Assembly: GCF_024400535.1 (NCBI RefSeq)
Contig: NZ_CP038800.1
Span: 744,001-808,000 of the forward strand
DNA length: 64,000 nt
Direction of reading: 5' to 3'
From: Treponema denticola
GTDB taxonomy: Bacteria; Spirochaetota; Spirochaetia; Treponematales; Treponemataceae
The position numbers and the translations under genes are program-made. Below are positions 60,869 through 64,000 of this stretch, piece after piece. The notes below the pieces were generated by a model. It was not told the DNA's origin. It did not search any database and saw only the letters and a list, made by a program, of their open reading frames with translations. Position 1 is the first letter of the stretch. Each line of letters begins with the position of its first letter.

Positions 60869-62095
60869 ATGGAAGCAAAAAAACTTACGGAAAGCGTTTA
60901 TTGTATTCATGCAGATATACATGACAGAACAGCACGCTTTGAAGGTATATGGCTATTGCCTCACGGCGTTTCTATAAATTCTTATGTTGTAAAGGGAGAA
61001 AAAACCGCCCTTATAGATATAGTAAAAGACTGGGACGGCTCGGTAGATTCTTACCGAAAGCAGCTTGAATCCATAGGGCTTTCGTTTTCTTCTTTTGATT
61101 ATGTGATCTTAAACCACCTTGAACCTGACCACGCAGACCTTATAAACCTTGTGAAGGAAGAAAACCCTAAGGCCGAAATTTTGGCTTCTTCAAAAGGTGC
61201 TGCCCTTGTCAAAAACTTTTTTAAGATAAACGAGGGGGTAAGGGCCGTAAAAGACGGAGAGGTTTTGGACCTAGGCGGAGGGAAAAAACTTGTATTTTAT
61301 GAGACGCCGAATATCCACTGGCCCGAAACCATGATGACCTATGACCCTGACGATAAAATTTTATTTTCTTGCGATGCCTTCGGCTCGTACGGTTGTATAG
61401 GCGAAAAAATCTTCGATGACCAGCACACGGAAGATGAACTTAACTTTTTTGAAAATGAGGCCCTTAGGTACTATGCAAACATCGTTGCAAGTTTCAGTAC
61501 CTTTGTAAACAAGGGAATCGAAAAACTTGCCGCCCTTGAGCTTAAATTTATTTGTCCGAGTCACGGTCTGGTTTGGAGGGGAAATCCTTCACGAATCGTA
61601 GAACTTTATAAAAAATTTGCAGATTATAATACCGGAACCGGAAGCGGATTGGAAAAGACCATCTGTATTATTTGGGGCTCAATGTACGGTTATACCAAGG
61701 CCGGTCTTGATGCGGTTATTGAAGGAATAGATGAAGAAGGCGTACCTTATTCTATCTATAGAATTCCCGACACGGATGCTACCTTTATTTTGGGAGAAGC
61801 CTACCGCTCTGCAGGTCTTTTATTGGCAATGCCTACCTATGAGTACAAGATGTTCCCGCCTATGGCCCATATCCTTGACCTATTTGAAAGGAAGCACTTT
61901 ATCAATAAAAAGGTGTTCCGCATAGGAAGCTGGGGCTGGGTAGGGGGAGCCAAAAAAGAATACGAGGAAAAAATAGAAAAATTTAAGTGGACCAATATCG
62001 AATCCCATGAATGGCAGGGTAAGCTCAGCGATGAGGATAAGCGGATATTAAAAGAAAGAGGCAGGGAATTGGCAAGGGCCGTAAAAAACGGATAA
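60869..62095 (+). CDS. Flavodiiron protein (FprA family A-type flavoprotein)
   Basis: A 408-residue cytoplasmic enzyme reducing O2 to water or NO to N2O, protecting an anaerobe. The N-terminal metallo-beta-lactamase-like diiron domain has LNHLEPDHADL (ligands H, E, D, H), ETPNIHWPET, FSCDAFG and CPSHGLVWR. The C-terminal flavodoxin domain has IIWGSMYGYTKAG (FMN loop), then ATPTYEYK-like AMPTYEYKMFP and GSWGWVGGA. SD GGAGG. Single gene with a striking leader hairpin. Confidence 0.95.
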   Translation: MEAKKLTESVYCIHADIHDRTARFEGIWLLPHGVSINSYVVKGEKTALIDIVKDWDGSVDSYRKQLESIGLSFSSFDYVILNHLEPDHADLINLVKEENPKAEILASSKGAALVKNFFKINEGVRAVKDGEVLDLGGGKKLVFYETPNIHWPETMMTYDPDDKILFSCDAFGSYGCIGEKIFDDQHTEDELNFFENEALRYYANIVASFSTFVNKGIEKLAALELKFICPSHGLVWRGNPSRIVELYKKFADYNTGTGSGLEKTICIIWGSMYGYTKAGLDAVIEGIDEEGVPYSIYRIPDTDATFILGEAYRSAGLLLAMPTYEYKMFPPMAHILDLFERKHFINKKVFRIGSWGWVGGAKKEYEEKIEKFKWTNIESHEWQGKLSDEDKRILKERGRELARAVKNG

Positions 62096-62123
62096 AAATC
62101 TTTCCCAAAAACTTTGCGATATC

Positions 62124-62152
62124 TTGACATATTCTTACATTTTATGCAGAAT
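62124..62152 (+). promoter_or_regulatory. Promoter of the HTH-EIIA gene
   Basis: TTGACA (62124-62129), 17 bases, CAGAAT (62147-62152). Confidence 0.55.
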
Positions 62153-62219
62153 ACTTGAGCTCATTTTTTTAGTTTATATGTTTAGTCGAGAGAGCTTAAA
62201 TATTTAGTGAGGTAAGTTA

Positions 62220-62867
62220 TTGGCAAGCGAAATTTTAACTATTGAAGAAGTAGCCCGTTATTTGCGTGTTTCCGAGAGAACCGTTTACGAGTGGGCTCAA
62301 AAAGGTGAAATACCTGCCGGAAAGATTGGGACGGTCTGGCGTTTTAAAAAAGATGATATTGAGAGCTGGGTGGATGAAAGGTTAGCCTCTTCAAAAACTT
62401 CGGCTCCTAAGCAGCATAAAATAGTAACCGAAAATTTTTTGTCGCCTGACAGGGTTGTCCTTTTAGATTATTCTACAAAGCATGATGTTTTGGTTATGAT
62501 GTCGGAGGTGCTGGCTAAGGCTCCTCAGGTAAAAAATTCGGCAGAGCTTTTAGATGCAATTTTAAAAAGAGAAGCTCTCATGTCTACCGCTGTAGGAAGA
62601 GGAATTGCCATTCCCCACGTAAGATTGTCCTCAGTTACCGATCTTGTAATGGCTGTAGGTATTTCTAAAAGGGATATCTTAGACTTTGATGCTGTTGACG
62701 GAAACCCCGTGCGATTGGTCTTTATGATTGCCGCTGCAAACAATCAACATGATTATTATTTGCAGACAATCTCCCATTTTAGTGCAAAACTGCGTAATGA
62801 AGAGCTTAAAAGCAGCCTATTAAATTCTACCGACCCCATGGAGATTTATGCTCTTTTGTGCGAATAG
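62220..62867 (+). CDS. HTH (excisionase-like) and PTS EIIA-Ntr fusion regulator
   Basis: A 215-residue protein with N-terminal MerR/excisionase-type DNA-binding domain (LTIEEVARYLRVSERTVYEW, then IPAGKIGTVWRFKKDDIESW, about 6-52). An EIIA-Ntr domain follows (about 70-215) with the phospho-acceptor site GIAIPHVR (His near 131). The family couples PTS phosphorylation to regulation, here presumably of transcription. TTG start at 62220, with GAGG 8-11 bases upstream. Probably cotranscribed with rsmA. Confidence 0.88.
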   Translation: MASEILTIEEVARYLRVSERTVYEWAQKGEIPAGKIGTVWRFKKDDIESWVDERLASSKTSAPKQHKIVTENFLSPDRVVLLDYSTKHDVLVMMSEVLAKAPQVKNSAELLDAILKREALMSTAVGRGIAIPHVRLSSVTDLVMAVGISKRDILDFDAVDGNPVRLVFMIAAANNQHDYYLQTISHFSAKLRNEELKSSLLNSTDPMEIYALLCE

Positions 62868-62879
62868 GCTGCGGTAGTG

Positions 62880-63773
62880 ATGGACTCCGGGGCTCTTTTA
62901 GGTCTTCCGAATTATGACTCTCCGGCGGAACTCAAGGCTCTTTTAGAGACTCTGGGTTTTGCCATGCAAAAAAAATTCGGCCAAAATTTTTTAATCGATA
63001 AAAAGACCCGCGATAGCTTGATTTCCTTTTTAAATCTTGATAAGGGAACAAGGGTTTGGGAAGTAGGCCCCGGGCTTGGGGCTATGACCTATCTTCTTTT
63101 AGAAAAGGGAGTTAAGCTTACCGCCTTTGAAATTGACAAGGGCTTTATATCCCTTTTAAAGAAATTCTTTTTAGAAAACTCAAAACAAAGCTTTACTCTT
63201 GTTGAAGGGGATGTTCAAAAAAACTGGCTTCCTTACTTAAAAGAGCACGGAAAGCCCGATATTTTTTTCGGCAATCTTCCGTATAACATTGCTTCCGAAT
63301 TGATTGCTTCTACTGTAGAAGCCGGAGCCGTTTTTGATACAATGCTCTTTACCGTGCAAAAAGAAGCTGCCGAAAGGATTACTGCAAGGCCTGACAATAA
63401 AAACTATACGGCATTTTCGGTACTTTGCTCCTTGTTTTATGAGTGCAAGATAGTTAAGACTATTCCTGCCTCAGCCTTTTGGCCCCAGCCCAATGTAGAA
63501 TCCGCCGCCGTCTTGTTTAAGGCAAAAAAAGAATTTGCAGAATATAAAAACTTTAAGCTTTTTATTAAAATAGTCAAAGCTCTTTTTTCTTCGCGCCGAA
63601 AAAATATAAAAAACAATTTGGGTTCGTGGATGAAATCAAACGGGTACGGCGATAAGATCGATTTTGTTTTAGAAAGGTCAGGCTTAAGCGGAAATTTAAG
63701 AGCCGAATCCCTTGCCCTATATGATTTTTTGCTTCTTTCTGATATAATTTCTTCTTTGGATAAAAATAAATGA
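62880..63773 (+). CDS. rsmA: 16S rRNA (adenine1518/1519-N6)-dimethyltransferase
   Basis: RsmA (KsgA) dimethylates two adjacent adenosines near the 3' end of 16S rRNA during 30S assembly. 297 residues. Motifs: KKFGQNFLIDKKTRD near 35-50, VWEVGPGLGAMTYLLL (SAM site), FEIDKGF, NLPYNIAS (catalytic N-L-P-Y), and the tail SRRKNIKNNLG. ATG 62880 (GTG 62877 also possible). It overlaps the next gene by ATGA. Confidence 0.96.
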   Translation: MDSGALLGLPNYDSPAELKALLETLGFAMQKKFGQNFLIDKKTRDSLISFLNLDKGTRVWEVGPGLGAMTYLLLEKGVKLTAFEIDKGFISLLKKFFLENSKQSFTLVEGDVQKNWLPYLKEHGKPDIFFGNLPYNIASELIASTVEAGAVFDTMLFTVQKEAAERITARPDNKNYTAFSVLCSLFYECKIVKTIPASAFWPQPNVESAAVLFKAKKEFAEYKNFKLFIKIVKALFSSRRKNIKNNLGSWMKSNGYGDKIDFVLERSGLSGNLRAESLALYDFLLLSDIISSLDKNK

Positions 63774-64000
63774 AGCATACAAAAAAAATTGCTTTTTTAA
63801 TTTTCTTTGTTTCTCTTTTTTCCGTTTTTCCGGTTTATGCTGAAGATTCCAATGTTTCAAGAACTCCCGATCCTTATGGGGCAGAGGAATTTAAGCAATG
63901 GCAAAAGGATTTACGCCGCTTTGAGATTATAACTTTCGGTGCCTTGCCCTTTGTTTCGCTTTTGTCGTTTTGGGCCTATGACATAGGCCGCTCAATAGCC
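63770..64000 (+). CDS. Secreted protein of unknown function (3' end outside window)
   Basis: 77 codons visible. The ATG overlaps the rsmA stop (ATGA at 63770-63773). Signal peptide KKIAFLIFFVSLFSVFPVYA with likely cleavage before EDSNVS. Then a basic/acidic stretch (EEFKQWQKDLRRFEI) and the start of a second hydrophobic segment (TFGALPFVSLLSFWAYD). Unrecognised. Confidence 0.75.
   Translation, partial: MKHTKKIAFLIFFVSLFSVFPVYAEDSNVSRTPDPYGAEEFKQWQKDLRRFEIITFGALPFVSLLSFWAYDIGRSIA

Overview
The window is AT-rich, densely coded spirochaete chromosome, most like an oral Treponema of the T. denticola group. That placement is an inference from gene content: a SpiroCoCo-type coiled-coil protein, spirochaetal lipoboxes, flgF/flgG with a stand-alone rod-binding protein, carD-ispD-ispF, a nucleoside-binding BMP lipoprotein importer, a selenocysteine tRNA and a flavodiiron protein. 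No rRNA, CRISPR array, prophage or complete insertion sequence was seen.

Layout. 1-5.3 kb: MATE exporter (cut by the left edge), divergent HAD hydrolase, and a long coiled-coil gene broken by an in-frame TAA. 5.3-12.2 kb: carD-ispD-ispF, a TGS-type nucleoside kinase, an FKBP lipoprotein, mazG and a divergent AAA/PD-(D/E)XK protein. 12.3-20.4 kb: a TolC-like/HlyD-like/MacB-like export set without its ATPase, epmA, an unusual membrane LysM protein whose N-terminus resembles the DnaK substrate-binding domain, and a lytic transglycosylase that seems to start at ATA. 20.4-27.2 kb: a frameshifted HATPase-HDOD gene, a candidate small RNA, a sirtuin, a PrsW-like protease, truA, a DUF2225 protein, a sigma-like protein and rdgB. 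27.3-31.8 kb: flgF-flgG-rod-binding operon, then an orphan lipoprotein and a secreted beta-helix protein. 31.8-45.3 kb: M29 aminopeptidase, a four-gene BMP/nucleoside ABC importer, lemA with a TPM-domain gene, a glycerophosphodiesterase, a patatin, a NusG-domain-II protein, tRNA-Sec, metG and a DUF4143 ATPase. 45.4-59.1 kb: two divergent oligopeptide ABC operons, one conventional (oppABCDF) and one built around an 871-residue binding protein whose lobes look circularly permuted. 59.1-64 kb: a non-coding stretch with a 25-codon ORF, an MFS transporter, a flavodiiron protein, an HTH-EIIA regulator, rsmA and a secreted protein cut by the right edge.

The strongest window-wide signal is in the promoters. 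Many genes with no Shine-Dalgarno sequence have a sigma-70-like promoter (17-base spacer) whose -10 box ends exactly 7 bases before the ATG (mazG, the AAA gene, prsW, rdgB, the BMP lipoprotein, metG; 5-10 bases for a few others). They are therefore probably translated from leaderless mRNAs. tRNA-Sec has the same geometry relative to its first base. Several apparent upstream start codons are in fact parts of -35 or -10 boxes.

Three lesions or oddities, an internal TAA, a one-base frameshift and an ATA start, sit in otherwise well-preserved genes. They may be real strain variation or sequence errors. All calls come from reading the sequence and its translations; no database search was possible.
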